This document shows, piece after piece, positions 27,548-40,373 of a stretch of 64,000 bases of DNA. The first letter of the stretch is position 1. Each line of letters starts with the position of its first letter. The stretch is from Bacteroidota bacterium (lineage in GTDB: Bacteria > Bacteroidota > Bacteroidia > Bacteroidales > JAAYUG01). The notes below the pieces were generated by a model. The model made no database searches and was not told the DNA's origin. It saw only the letters and a program-made list of their open reading frames with translations. The translations under genes and the position numbers were made by a program. The DNA lies in contig JAKPTE010000039.1 of assembly GCA_029571215.1 (NCBI GenBank), positions 62,001-126,000 on the forward strand, written 5' to 3'.

Positions 27548-28060
27548 ATGAACAAAAAAATCGAATCCATTCTCAACCGCCAGATTATACGCGAAGGATA
27601 TTCTTCGCATCTCTATCTGGCCATGGCATCTTGGGCCGAAAACGAAGGTTATAAAGGAATAGCCTCATGGCTTTATGCCCAGGCAGAAGAGGAACGCCTT
27701 CACATGCTAAAGTTCATAAAGTATATCAATGAGCGTGGTGGCAAAGCCATCATCCCCGAAATTGAAAAACCTCCCGTTCGGTACGCAGGTGTGTTGAAAA
27801 TGTTTGAAGAGGTCCTCAAACATGAACAGTTCATTACCGGATCCATTAACGAAATTGTCCAGACCTGTATGGAGGAGAAAGACTTTAACACTTATCAGTG
27901 GGTACAATGGTTTGTTAATGAGCAACTCGAGGAAGAAGCTTCCGTACGTACCCTTCTGGATAGCCTTCGTCTTGCCGGAGATCAGCATCTTTATCTATTC
28001 GACAGGGATATTATGTCGATGCGCCAGAAGGAAAAGAGTGCTGATACAGCGGCTGAATAA
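27548..28060 (+). CDS. Ferritin (non-haem, FtnA type)
   Basis: The 170-residue four-helix protein has the ferroxidase ligands: Glu in LNRQIIREGYSSHLYLAM, E-x-x-H in AQAEEERLHMLKF, and Glu/Gln in CMEEKDFNTYQWVQWFVNEQLEEEASV. It stores iron as ferric mineral in a 24-mer shell. It lies 19 bp after icd and could be co-transcribed. No haem-binding bacterioferritin Met is needed or seen. Confidence 0.95.
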   Translation: MNKKIESILNRQIIREGYSSHLYLAMASWAENEGYKGIASWLYAQAEEERLHMLKFIKYINERGGKAIIPEIEKPPVRYAGVLKMFEEVLKHEQFITGSINEIVQTCMEEKDFNTYQWVQWFVNEQLEEEASVRTLLDSLRLAGDQHLYLFDRDIMSMRQKEKSADTAAE

Positions 28061-28061
28061 T

Positions 28062-28517
28062 TTACCTGAATTTCTTCCACGAAAGACGTTCGGTTAGTTT
28101 TTCCAGTTCTTCTTCAAATTTTTTCAACCCCTCCGGAGCATTGTCATAATCGGTTATAATTCGGATCTTTCCCCCGGAAGTATACCTGATGTAGGTTGTT
28201 GGAAGGTCCGGCCGAAGAGAAAGATAGTTATTTTGAAAGGAATCAGGTTGATAGGTTGTAACCATGTCTTTCAGCTTTTCGAAATCCTTCCCGGAAAGTC
28301 TGGCATAATACTTCCCGGTGCGGGGAGCAAATGAATAACCTTCGTATATAGCTCTTCCATCAGAATAAAAACTCACTTTGAATTCCGGACATTGCCCCCT
28401 GCAGGATGTTTTCTCCATCTCTATCCAGGGATCCTTGTCTTCAGCGACCTGATGAAAACTGCAGGAGATGAAAAGAAATGTTGGAAGGATGAAAATAAAT
28501 CGGCAAATTTGTTTCAT
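28062..28517 (-). CDS. DUF6438-type lipoprotein
   Basis: The ATG at 28517 starts a lipoprotein signal (MKQICRFIFILPTFLFISC) with lipobox Cys at 19. The mature ~130 residues begin a domain with ...TSCRGQCPEFKVSFYSDGRAIYEGYSFAP, which matches the C-x-G-x-C-P-x-Y/F-x-V-x-x-x-x-DG pattern of DUF6438, common in Bacteroidota and of unknown function. A TTG-started longer frame (28523) is unlikely. Its stop lies 1 bp from the convergent ferritin stop. Confidence 0.8.
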   Translation of the reverse strand: MKQICRFIFILPTFLFISCSFHQVAEDKDPWIEMEKTSCRGQCPEFKVSFYSDGRAIYEGYSFAPRTGKYYARLSGKDFEKLKDMVTTYQPDSFQNNYLSLRPDLPTTYIRYTSGGKIRIITDYDNAPEGLKKFEEELEKLTERLSWKKFR

Positions 28518-28581
28518 GTTCAACTGGCATAATTCATTGTAAAGATAAGGTATTGTTAGTTCTTGTTAACATGCACGTTTT

Positions 28582-31080
28582 ATGAGAAAATCGATCGCTT
28601 TTTTTTCTTTGTTCCTGTTTGTTTTTGCGGGGCAGGGTAGAGCACAGGTTACTTTTTTTGGAAAACCGGTCAGGATTCCTCCTCCGATATGTTATGGTTT
28701 GCCGGTTGATGCCCATACAAGAATTTTACCCCGTCCTGAAATGATTTCACGTCTCAAGTCTTCTTCCGTCAGAAAAGCAGACATCAGGGTCACCTATCAT
28801 GATTTTCCGTTGGCGGCAAAAACAGCTTTTGATTATGCGGTGAGCCTCTGGGCATCCATGATATCTTCTCCGGTCCCAATCAGGATTGATGCTACCTGGG
28901 AAAAACTCCCTTCAGGTGTTTTGGGAAGTACCGGACCTTCGGTTTATTATCGTGGTTTTGACGGTTCTTCCGATGTGTTTAAGTTTTTTCCCGTTGTGCT
29001 GGCTGAGCGAATGCTTGGCCGCGATATCAATGGTGAAGATCAGCCAGATATTTACGGTTCTTTTTCCAATGAATTATCCCTCTGGTATTTTGGAACCGAT
29101 GGCAATTGCCCTTCCGGTAAGTACGATTTTGTAACAACCGTTCTGCATGAACTTTGCCATGGCCTGGGGTTCGTGAGAAGCTTTACATATTATTCCGCTA
29201 CAAAGGAGGGCGATTATGGACTTGGTACTACCGGAATCCCAGCTATTTTCGATAAATATGTAATGAACATTTATGGTATTTATCTTACTGACACAAATTA
29301 TTATCCCCGTCCTTCAGCTTTGCTTGGATCTGCCCTGAGAAGCGACAAAGTATATTTTGATGGTGTCGTTACCCGAAATGCGAATGCAGGCTTTAATGTA
29401 AAACTCTATGCTCCGTCGCGCTGGGATCAGGGATCCAGTATTGCACACCTTGACGACAGCAAGTACGATGGGACAGTGAACGGCCTTATGACCCATGCCA
29501 CGCAAACAATGGAGGTTATTCATGATCCGGGTCCGATTGCCCTTGGAATCCTCGGTGACCTTGGATGGATTCACACATGGATCAGGCATGATACCCTGCC
29601 CGATATAGAAGACCTTACATCACGGGTCACTGTTAAGGCTGTTATTACAGGTGATACGGCAGTTTCCCGAAGTTCAATGAAATTGTATTTCTCTGCCGAT
29701 ACCTTCAGAACATCCACTGTTCAGTCATTGGTTCCAACTGGCAATCCCAATGAGTATGCTGCCGATATTCCATTAACCAGATTGGAACAACGAATCTTCT
29801 ATTATATTTCTGTAAGGGATACCTTCGGTCGTTTATTTACTGCTCCTTCAGGGGCTCCCGATTTTGTGTATTCTTTCTATGTAGGAGAAGATACGGTCAA
29901 ACCTTATATTCAGCATCAACCCGTACCCTATGTTCTCGATGTAGCTGATTCTGTTATTCTTGATGCAGTTGTTCGGGATAATCTTGGCGTGGATACGGCT
30001 TTCATAGAATATCTTGTGAACAAATCACCCCGCCCGCCGATTGGCCTCCGACATGACTCACTGGTATATTATTCAGCGTCCATTCCTGTCAGATTGGCAG
30101 GTATTACGGCTGACGATACGATTTTCTACCGAATTGTGGCAAGAGATAAGTCAAAAGCGCATAATGAAACCCATTTTCCTGAAACAGGATACTTTGTTCT
30201 TCAGGTCGAACCGGTACCAGAGCCAGTGCGAACCTACCACAATGATTTTAATACAGAAACATTTGATTTTCTGCTGAATGGTTTTTCCATTACCCAGCCT
30301 TCCGGATTTTATACTCCGGGACTGCATAGCGAGCATCCATACAGAAGCCCTGATATGGATAATCAGAAGCTGAATTTCACTGCCCAGCTCCGTATACCAG
30401 TTGTTCTCACCGGTCCGGCAACATACATGTCCTTTTTGGAGGTCGTATTGGTGGAACCGGGTGAAGAGAACAGCGTATTCGGAAGTTCTGATTTCTATGA
30501 TTATGTTGTGGTCGAAGGCTCCAAAGATGGAGGAAGCACATGGAAACCTTTTGTTCCTGGATGGGATTGCCGGGCATATCCCGAATGGCTGGCACAGTAC
30601 AACAGCCTGAAGGATGCCAGAGGCAATTCACTTGCTGTTGGTGATATGTCATTGTATAAGACCCGGATCATTAATTTGCTTTCCGATCCTTATTTTCAGC
30701 CAGAGGATACGGTTCTCATTCGGTTCCGCCTTTTCAGTGATCCTTACGCCCATGGATGGGGCTGGGCCATAGACAATATCCATATTCAGGATTTTGTGGC
30801 AGTGCCATCCGTCCCAATCACACAGGAAAATCTATCGGTTTTTCCAAATCCCGCATCGGATATTCTGAATGTGAACATTAAAGGATTATCAACAAGGGAT
30901 AAAATAACGATCACTGTGGTCAACATTCTCGGGCAGGTTCAGTGGTCAGAAACTTTGTCAGGTACACAGAATGATTTGGCATTGAAGATTCCTGTACACC
31001 AGTGGAAGGAAGGCATGTATCTGATGACACTGTCTGCGGGCAGCGGGAATGTTTCGCGACGTATCATCATTTCGCACTGA
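28582..31080 (+). CDS. Secreted metalloprotease-like protein with T9SS type A sorting domain
   Basis: A signal peptide (residues 1-~22) leads into a catalytic-type domain with HELCHGLGF at residues ~189-197, an HExxHGxG zinc site of metzincin-like form, preceded by a long substrate-side region. The middle (~350-560) has Ig/fibronectin-like beta repeats and the ~560-740 part a MAM/jellyroll-like domain. The final ~75 residues (LSVFPNPASDILNVNI to GNVSRRIIISH) are a typical T9SS type A sorting domain, so the protein should be exported across the outer membrane and anchored or released. Catalytic activity is inferred from the zinc motif only; a third zinc ligand was not identified with confidence. 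It is monocistronic. Confidence 0.87.
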   Translation: MRKSIAFFSLFLFVFAGQGRAQVTFFGKPVRIPPPICYGLPVDAHTRILPRPEMISRLKSSSVRKADIRVTYHDFPLAAKTAFDYAVSLWASMISSPVPIRIDATWEKLPSGVLGSTGPSVYYRGFDGSSDVFKFFPVVLAERMLGRDINGEDQPDIYGSFSNELSLWYFGTDGNCPSGKYDFVTTVLHELCHGLGFVRSFTYYSATKEGDYGLGTTGIPAIFDKYVMNIYGIYLTDTNYYPRPSALLGSALRSDKVYFDGVVTRNANAGFNVKLYAPSRWDQGSSIAHLDDSKYDGTVNGLMTHATQTMEVIHDPGPIALGILGDLGWIHTWIRHDTLPDIEDLTSRVTVKAVITGDTAVSRSSMKLYFSADTFRTSTVQSLVPTGNPNEYAADIPLTRLEQRIFYYISVRDTFGRLFTAPSGAPDFVYSFYVGEDTVKPYIQHQPVPYVLDVADSVILDAVVRDNLGVDTAFIEYLVNKSPRPPIGLRHDSLVYYSASIPVRLAGITADDTIFYRIVARDKSKAHNETHFPETGYFVLQVEPVPEPVRTYHNDFNTETFDFLLNGFSITQPSGFYTPGLHSEHPYRSPDMDNQKLNFTAQLRIPVVLTGPATYMSFLEVVLVEPGEENSVFGSSDFYDYVVVEGSKDGGSTWKPFVPGWDCRAYPEWLAQYNSLKDARGNSLAVGDMSLYKTRIINLLSDPYFQPEDTVLIRFRLFSDPYAHGWGWAIDNIHIQDFVAVPSVPITQENLSVFPNPASDILNVNIKGLSTRDKITITVVNILGQVQWSETLSGTQNDLALKIPVHQWKEGMYLMTLSAGSGNVSRRIIISH

Positions 31081-31180
31081 AAATTTTGCCGGCATTTCTG
31101 GTGATCCTGGTCTGCTTTTTGCACAGGAACTGCTATGATGATTTTACTCCTATTAGAAACTGTATTACTGCAATATTCAT

Positions 31181-31188
31181 TACCTTTG
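31181..31188 (+). promoter_or_regulatory. -7 box (TACCTTTG) of secA
   Basis: TACCTTTG matches TAnnTTTG exactly, 30 bp before the secA ATG at 31218. Confidence 0.45.
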
Positions 31189-31217
31189 TACTTTCTATTA
31201 TTTGAATACATATACTG

Positions 31218-34200
31218 ATGAGCTTGATTAATAAAATTCTTTCCGGTTTTCTGGGCAGCAAGTCAGAAAGGGATATTAAGGAAATAATGCCCATTGTTGA
31301 TAAAATTCGCGAAATATATCCTTCCATTACCTTGCTGTCGCATGATGAGCTTCGGTCGCGCTCGGCAGCCCTGCGGACCAAAGTCAGGGCCAGTGTAGCT
31401 GATCTGGAAGCCGAAATCGCCCGTTTGAGGGAGGAAGTTGAACGCACCGACGATTTTGATGAGAAGGAAAATCTTTATGAGCGCATTGACCGGATTGAGA
31501 AGGAAATTGATACCCGGCTGGCTGCCGTGATGGATGAGGTTTTGCCCGAAGCTTTCGCCATCATGAAGGATACAGCAAGAAGGTTTGTGGAAAATGATGT
31601 GGTGGAAGTTACGGCCAATGATTTCGACCGGGATATGGCCGCAAAATATGATCATGTTGAAATCAAAGGGGAAAAAGCGCTCTGGCACAGCAGCTGGATG
31701 GCGGGAGGAAACCGCATCCGCTGGGATATGGTGCATTATGATGTTCAGCTTATTGGCGGCATTGTTCTCCATCAGGGGAAAATTGCTGAAATGGCAACTG
31801 GTGAAGGGAAAACGCTCGTTGCAACCTTGCCTGTTTTCCTCAATGCTCTCTCCGGACGTGGTGTTCATATCGTTACCGTAAATGATTACCTCTCGCGCCG
31901 TGACTCGGAATGGATGGGACCTTTGTATCAGTTCCACGGACTTTCCGTTGACTGCATCGATAAACACCAGCCCAACAGCGAAGCGCGTCGTAAAGCTTAC
32001 CAGGCCGATATAACCTTTGGTACCAATAACGAGTTTGGTTTTGATTACCTGCGCGACAACATGGCACTCAGCCCTGAAGATCTGGTGCAGAGAGAACATG
32101 TATATGCCATTGTGGACGAAGTCGACTCTGTGCTGATTGATGACGCCCGTACACCGCTTATTATTTCCGGTCCGGTGCCTAAGGGCGACGATCAGCTCTT
32201 CGAAGAACTGAAACCACGTGTTGAAAATCTGGTCAATGCCCAGCGCAAACTGGTTAACCAGATTCTGGCTGACGCCCGCAAATACCTTGCTGAAGGCAAC
32301 CTCGAAAAAGCCGGCTTCAATCTTTTACAGGCTTACAAAGGGCTTCCGAAACATAATGCCCTCATTAAACTCCTGAGCGAACAGGGGAACAAGTCGCTCC
32401 TGCTTAAAACGGAGAACTTCTATATGCAGGAGAACTCCAAGAACATGCATCTTGTTACGGATGATCTTTATTTTATTATCGATGAAAAAAACAATGCGGT
32501 TGAACTGACGGACAAAGGAATTGATCTGATAACAGCTGCATCCGAGGATCCCCATTTCTTTATTTTACCCGACATCGGCTCCGAAATTGCTGAAATTGAA
32601 CGATCCAACCTTTCCAATGCAGAGAAACTTGCAAAGAAAGATCAGCTTCTCCAGGACTATGCGGTAAAATCGGAGCGCGTGCATACGGTTCATCAGTTGC
32701 TGAAGGCTTATGCATTGTTCGAAAAAGATGTTGAATATGTTGTTATTGACAACAAGGTCAAAATTGTCGATGAGCAGACGGGACGTATTCTGGAGGGTAG
32801 AAGGTATTCCGACGGACTGCACCAGGCTATTGAAGCAAAGGAACGGGTGAAGGTTGAGGCGGCGACGCAGACCTTCGCAACCATTACCTTGCAGAACTAC
32901 TTCCGTATGTACAAGAAGCTGGCGGGTATGACCGGTACTGCCGAAACGGAAGCAGGTGAGTTCTGGGATATTTATAAACTGGACGTGGTTGTCATTCCCA
33001 CCAATAGGCCTGTCATCAGAAAAGACATGGAGGATCTGGTCTATAAGACCAAACGCGAAAAATACAATGCAGTTATTGATGAAATTGAGCACCTGTACAA
33101 AATAGGTCGCCCGGTACTCGTCGGAACAACCTCAGTGGAAGTGTCGGAGCTGCTGAGCCGTATGTTGAAACTACGCGGCCTTAAACACCAGGTACTGAAT
33201 GCCAAACTCCACGCCAAGGAAGCTGAAATTGTAGCTGAGGCAGGCAAAAGGGGAACCATTACCATTGCTACCAACATGGCAGGCCGTGGCACCGATATCA
33301 AAATAACCGAGGAAGTGCGGCAGGCAGGTGGGCTGGCTATTATAGGTACGGAACGGCACGAATCGCGCCGCGTTGACCGTCAGCTGCGGGGTCGTTCCGG
33401 CCGTCAGGGAGACCCGGGAACCTCCCAGTTTTTTGTTTCTCTTGAAGATGACCTGATGCGGCTCTTTGGTTCGGAAAGGATTGCCAGCCTGATGGACAAA
33501 CTGGGACTTAAAGAAGGGGAAGTGATCCAGCATCCCATGATTACCAAGTCGATCGAAAGGGCTCAGCGCAAGGTGGAGGAAAACAATTTTGGTATCCGCA
33601 AACGATTGCTGGAGTATGATGATGTTATGAACTCCCAGCGCGAAGTGGTTTACCGCCGTCGTCGCCATGCCCTGTTCGGAGAACGCCTGGAAGTCGATAT
33701 CGCTAATATGATGTATGATGCTGTACAATCAGTCGTTGATACCCATTACGGTGTTTCTGAATTCTCCGATTTCACCATGGATCTTATCAGAACCCTTTCC
33801 ATGGATTCACCGGTTACCGAAGAAGAATTCCGCCAGAAAAGTGCTGCCGAACTTACAGAGAAAATTTACAGGGCGCTGGTGGCTCAGTATAAGAGGAAAT
33901 CGGAGTTTATTGCCTCACAGGCGTTTCCTGTTATTAAAGACGTTTACGAAAAGCAGTCCCATATTTATGAAAATATAGTTGTTCCTATAACTGATGGACA
34001 AAGGGTTTACCAGATCATTACCAACCTTAAGAAGGCCTATGAGACCAAAGGAATGGAACTGGTACGCTCTTATGAAAAAACAATCATCCTGTACACTATT
34101 GATGAGGCATGGAAGGAACATCTCCGCGAAATGGATGATCTGAAAACTTCCGTACAGAATGCGGCATACGAGCAGAAAGATCCGTTGCTGATTTACAAAT

Positions 34201-34520
34201 TTGAAGCGTATGAGTTGTTTAAAAATATGCTGGATAAGGTGAACCGTGAAGTGGTCAGCATTCTGGTCAAAGGGCATATTCCGATTCGGGACAGCAGTCA
34301 GATCCAGAGGGCTCAGGCTCCTCGACGCCTTGACCTCAGCAATCTTAAGGAAAGCAAATCGGAAGTTGGTTCATCCCTTTCCCAGGCTGGTGCCCAGCAG
34401 CAACCTCAGCGCAGTCAACCAATTAAAGTTGAAAAGAAAGTAGGACGTAACGATCCGTGTCCCTGCGGAAGTGGCAAGAAATACAAAAATTGCCATGGCA
34501 AAACTGTGCCAGTGAATTAA
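31218..34520 (+). CDS. secA: Protein translocase ATPase SecA
   Basis: SecA drives preprotein export through SecYEG. The 1100-residue length is the long Bacteroidota form. Visible motifs are Walker [12 protein letters not shown] (near 190), [14 protein letters not shown], the helicase-2 region [12 protein letters not shown] and [10 protein letters not shown], and the C-terminal zinc SEC-C motif [18 protein letters not shown] ~90-residue insertion around residues 330-430 in the first ATPase domain region accounts for the extra length and is usual in this phylum. Confidence 0.98.
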   Translation: MSLINKILSGFLGSKSERDIKEIMPIVDKIREIYPSITLLSHDELRSRSAALRTKVRASVADLEAEIARLREEVERTDDFDEKENLYERIDRIEKEIDTRLAAVMDEVLPEAFAIMKDTARRFVENDVVEVTANDFDRDMAAKYDHVEIKGEKALWHSSWMAGGNRIRWDMVHYDVQLIGGIVLHQGKIAEMATGEGKTLVATLPVFLNALSGRGVHIVTVNDYLSRRDSEWMGPLYQFHGLSVDCIDKHQPNSEARRKAYQADITFGTNNEFGFDYLRDNMALSPEDLVQREHVYAIVDEVDSVLIDDARTPLIISGPVPKGDDQLFEELKPRVENLVNAQRKLVNQILADARKYLAEGNLEKAGFNLLQAYKGLPKHNALIKLLSEQGNKSLLLKTENFYMQENSKNMHLVTDDLYFIIDEKNNAVELTDKGIDLITAASEDPHFFILPDIGSEIAEIERSNLSNAEKLAKKDQLLQDYAVKSERVHTVHQLLKAYALFEKDVEYVVIDNKVKIVDEQTGRILEGRRYSDGLHQAIEAKERVKVEAATQTFATITLQNYFRMYKKLAGMTGTAETEAGEFWDIYKLDVVVIPTNRPVIRKDMEDLVYKTKREKYNAVIDEIEHLYKIGRPVLVGTTSVEVSELLSRMLKLRGLKHQVLNAKLHAKEAEIVAEAGKRGTITIATNMAGRGTDIKITEEVRQAGGLAIIGTERHESRRVDRQLRGRSGRQGDPGTSQFFVSLEDDLMRLFGSERIASLMDKLGLKEGEVIQHPMITKSIERAQRKVEENNFGIRKRLLEYDDVMNSQREVVYRRRRHALFGERLEVDIANMMYDAVQSVVDTHYGVSEFSDFTMDLIRTLSMDSPVTEEEFRQKSAAELTEKIYRALVAQYKRKSEFIASQAFPVIKDVYEKQSHIYENIVVPITDGQRVYQIITNLKKAYETKGMELVRSYEKTIILYTIDEAWKEHLREMDDLKTSVQNAAYEQKDPLLIYKFEAYELFKNMLDKVNREVVSILVKGHIPIRDSSQIQRAQAPRRLDLSNLKESKSEVGSSLSQAGAQQQPQRSQPIKVEKKVGRNDPCPCGSGKKYKNCHGKTVPVN

Positions 34521-34544
34521 CCGGTAAGAACAGAAAGGAAAGTA

Positions 34545-35428
34545 CTATTTCAAAATAGCGTCAGCTGAAGACGCCAGTTTCTGATAAGTAGCTTCGGTTA
34601 CCGGAACAAGAGGTAACCGAAGTTCATTCTTGACCAGTCCCAGATGGTGCAGAACGGCCTTAATTCCGGCCGGACTTCCTTCGGAAAACAGAAGCCGGGT
34701 TACTTCCATCAATTGATAATGATAGGGCAGGGCTTCCCTGAAATTTCCCACCAGAGCATGCTGCACCATGGAAACAACCTGCCGGGGGAAAGCATTGGCC
34801 GAAACAGAAATTACACCCGCTCCCCCGCAGGCAATGATGGGAAGGGTAAGCAGGTCATCTCCTGAAATTACTAGAAAATCAGAGGGCTTGTCCCGGATAA
34901 TCTGCATGATCTGTTCCATATTGCCTGAAGCTTCCTTGACGGCAACTATGTTTTTGATGTCATGGGCCAGACGCACCGTAGTATCAGCAGCAAGGTTGGT
35001 TCCTGTTCTTCCGGGAACATTGTATACTATGACCGGTACTTTGCTTTCAAGGGCAATTGCCTTGAAGTGTTCATATAAACCTCTCTGGTTGGGCTTGTTA
35101 TAATATGGACAAACGGAAAGTATGGCATGAACCCCTTCATAGTCAAATTCCCGGATGTTTTTCAGAACATCCTCGGTATTGTTTCCGCCTATTCCCACAA
35201 CAATATCGGCTTTCCCTTCTGCGGCACTGATAACTTTGTGCACAACCTGCTTTTTTTCTTCTTTCGACAGAACAACTGATTCACCTGTTGTCCCCAGAAC
35301 AACTATGTAATCAACCTTGTTGTCAACCAGATACCGGGTGAGTTTACCCAGTGATTCCAGGTCAACCGTCTTGTCTTCATGAAACGGGGTAACAATGGCA
35401 ACCCCTGTTCCGGTTAAAAATCTCCTGT

Positions 35429-35432
<4 letters not shown>
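34545..35432 (-). CDS. dapA: 4-hydroxy-tetrahydrodipicolinate synthase
   Basis: DapA condenses pyruvate with aspartate semialdehyde in lysine and diaminopimelate synthesis. The 295-residue TIM barrel has the GTTGESVVLS loop, YYNKPNQRGLYEHF with the proton-relay Tyr, and the Schiff-base Lys in IVAVKEASGNMEQ. The second signature VISGDDLLTLP is present. Its ATG overlaps the DUF6913 stop by 4 bp (ATGA), indicating translational coupling in the ligA-DUF6913-dapA operon. Confidence 0.97.
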
Positions 35433-38157
<2,725 letters not shown>

Positions 38158-38170
38158 TCAAATTAATTAT

Positions 38171-38178
38171 TACTTTTG
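38171..38178 (+). promoter_or_regulatory. -7 box (TACTTTTG) of the cobalamin locus
   Basis: TACTTTTG fits TAnnTTTG and places the transcription start just before the riboswitch. Confidence 0.45.
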
Positions 38179-38184
38179 CTTCAG

Positions 38185-38360
38185 AATGGTTTCGCTGTTG
38201 TATAGCAAACAATGGCGATGAAAAGGGAATGCCGTGCAAATCGGCAACAGTACCCGCTGCTGTGAACCCTGCATCATGTTTTGCAGCATCCTGGCCACTG
38301 TCCGTTAGACGCGGGCGGGAAGGCGCTGCAAAGGGGTGAGTCAGAAGACCTGCCATTCAG
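38185..38360 (+). ncRNA. Cobalamin riboswitch
   Basis: The conserved elements occur in order: AAAAGGGAATGCCGTG with AATCGGCAACAG, then ACCCGCTGCTGTGA, GCCACTGTCCG, CGGGCGGGAAGGCG, and GTGAGTCAGAAGACCTGCC. These are the B12-box helices of the cobalamin (AdoCbl-type) family. It lies 50 bp before the BtuB-like receptor gene, so cobalamin should repress the whole uptake operon by blocking translation or transcription of the first gene. Confidence 0.93.
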
Positions 38361-38409
38361 ATTTATCCGTCTTATTGCGGATAGATGTTCGGGTTAAACA
38401 TTACAAACT

Positions 38410-40335
38410 ATGAAACATTCCTTTCTGTTTTTTGTTGCATTGCTTTTTACCGGTTTGTGTTGTTTTTCCACCTTCGCAGGCACACCGGATACGCTCCTGA
38501 ACTATTCCCTTAATGAGGTTTGCATCGTTCAACCCCGGACAGTCTATTATTCCGATGCCTTCAAGGTTAAAACATTTGGACGTGAAGATCTGGCTTCGGT
38601 CTCCTCGAGGGATGCCGGTCAGCTCCTTTCTTCGGTTTCGTCGATATTTGTCAAATCATATGGCGCTCCGGGTAACCTGACCTCCCTTTCCTTCCGCGGA
38701 ACACTTTCCAATCACACCCAGGTCACCTGGAATGGCTTTCCGCTCAACAACCCTACAACTGGGGATGCGGATCTCTCCCTGATACCTTTAATCATTGCCG
38801 ACAAAATCTCCCTTGTTTATGGTGCTTCCGGATCGTTATACGGTGGTGGTACATTCGGTGGTTCTGTTGATCTCACATCAACATTTCCTTCCAGTCAGGG
38901 TTTTTCATCAGGAATATCAACAGAAGCCGGAAGTTATGGATCATGGTTTACGGCAGGAAACATAGGTTACTCGGGGAAAAGAGTCGCGGTCAAAAGCGTC
39001 TTTTTTACACGGAATGCGGAAAACCGTTATCCATACAGGGATATATATAAATATGGTACTCCCGTACTGGTTTTGCAACATAATCAGCTTCGCTCGTATG
39101 GTATGTTCCATACAGTTTCCTTTGCCATTGGATCCTCACAGCAGATTCAGGCAGGCGTATGGTACCAGGACAGATTCAAAAACCTTCCTGCGGTTATGGG
39201 TTCGTATATTCCCTCCGTGGCAACCCAGAAAGACTCTACCCTGAAGGTTTTTCTCCGTTATGTGCGTACCATGAGGCGTTCCTCTCTGGTGGTACGAAAT
39301 GCCTTTTTTAACGATAACCTCTTCTATAAAGACTCCATAAGCAGAGTTCATTCAGATATTTCTGCAAAACAGTATCTTGCCGATATCAATTTCCGGAAGT
39401 TGGCCGGAAAACGATTGACATGGGACCTTGGAGGAACCTTTCAGCATATACAGGCTCAGGTAGCCAGCTATGGCCGACAGATTGCTGAGGAACGGTTTGC
39501 TGTTTTTGCTGCCACACGTTTTGACCTGAGAGTTTTTATTGTGAATTCGGCTTTCCGCCTGGAATTTATCCCCGGTATGGCACCCGTTCCCTTACCTTCA
39601 GTCGGCATTCGGAAAAACTTTCTTAACAACCATTCCTACATTCGTGCTTCTGTTGCTGCCAAGTACCGTCCGCCAACACTAAACGAGAAGTACTGGCAAC
39701 CGGGAGGAAATCCTCATTTGTTGCCTGAAAAAGGATATACCTCCGAAATCGGTACCGGACTTTCATTTGCAGAACAGGGTCAATACAACCTTTCAATCGA
39801 TCTGACGGCTTTCTCAACCAATATCAATGACCTGATTGTCTGGACAGGTGAAGGAAGTATTTTTAAACCCGTTAACTATAAGAAGGTGTGGGCAAGAGGA
39901 GCCGAATTCTCGATGAGTTATTCCTGGTTGCTTGGTAGTTTTAAAATCATTCAGCAGGGGGAAATGGGTGTTGTTCGTTCTACCAGTACGGAAATCTATG
40001 ACAATACCACAGAAATTCTTGGCAAACAGCTTCGGTACGTGCCTCAGCTAAACGGATTTTACTCAGGCACGGTGCAGTACCATGACCTGTCTTTTACTGC
40101 TTCCATGAGCTATACTGGCAAAAGGTATATTACTGACGACCATTCCGGCAGGCCTTTGCCATCGTTTATTCTGGCGGGTCTTTCGGTAACCTTTCCTTTC
40201 AGGTTCCATGCACTGAACGGACATCTTTATGCCCGAGCCGATAATCTGTTCAATACTTCCTATCAGATTATCAAAGGATATCCCATGCCCGGCCGCTTCT
40301 TTACATTCGGCCTCCAACTCGGATTTCAGCGCTGA
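38410..40335 (+). CDS. BtuB-like TonB-dependent outer-membrane receptor
   Basis: The signal peptide (~residues 1-23) is followed by a plug domain (SSRDAGQLLSSVSSIFVKSYG, SLSFRGTLSNHTQVTWNG, KISLVYGASGSLYGGGTFGG) and a 22-strand barrel ending in FTFGLQLGFQR. No carboxypeptidase-like N-terminal extension is seen, so it is not a SusC protein. The riboswitch before it and the BtuG/BtuF/BtuC/BtuD-like genes after it identify cobalamin or a related corrinoid as the substrate. It is the first gene of the operon. Confidence 0.92.
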   Translation: MKHSFLFFVALLFTGLCCFSTFAGTPDTLLNYSLNEVCIVQPRTVYYSDAFKVKTFGREDLASVSSRDAGQLLSSVSSIFVKSYGAPGNLTSLSFRGTLSNHTQVTWNGFPLNNPTTGDADLSLIPLIIADKISLVYGASGSLYGGGTFGGSVDLTSTFPSSQGFSSGISTEAGSYGSWFTAGNIGYSGKRVAVKSVFFTRNAENRYPYRDIYKYGTPVLVLQHNQLRSYGMFHTVSFAIGSSQQIQAGVWYQDRFKNLPAVMGSYIPSVATQKDSTLKVFLRYVRTMRRSSLVVRNAFFNDNLFYKDSISRVHSDISAKQYLADINFRKLAGKRLTWDLGGTFQHIQAQVASYGRQIAEERFAVFAATRFDLRVFIVNSAFRLEFIPGMAPVPLPSVGIRKNFLNNHSYIRASVAAKYRPPTLNEKYWQPGGNPHLLPEKGYTSEIGTGLSFAEQGQYNLSIDLTAFSTNINDLIVWTGEGSIFKPVNYKKVWARGAEFSMSYSWLLGSFKIIQQGEMGVVRSTSTEIYDNTTEILGKQLRYVPQLNGFYSGTVQYHDLSFTASMSYTGKRYITDDHSGRPLPSFILAGLSVTFPFRFHALNGHLYARADNLFNTSYQIIKGYPMPGRFFTFGLQLGFQR

Positions 40336-40373
40336 ACATCAACCATAGTATTAACCCTTAAAGCATTAATTGT

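Noticed and set aside
31263-32099. Minus-strand open frame of 278 codons
   Set aside because: It is antisense to secA, which is unmistakably coding, and it has no domain or start signal.
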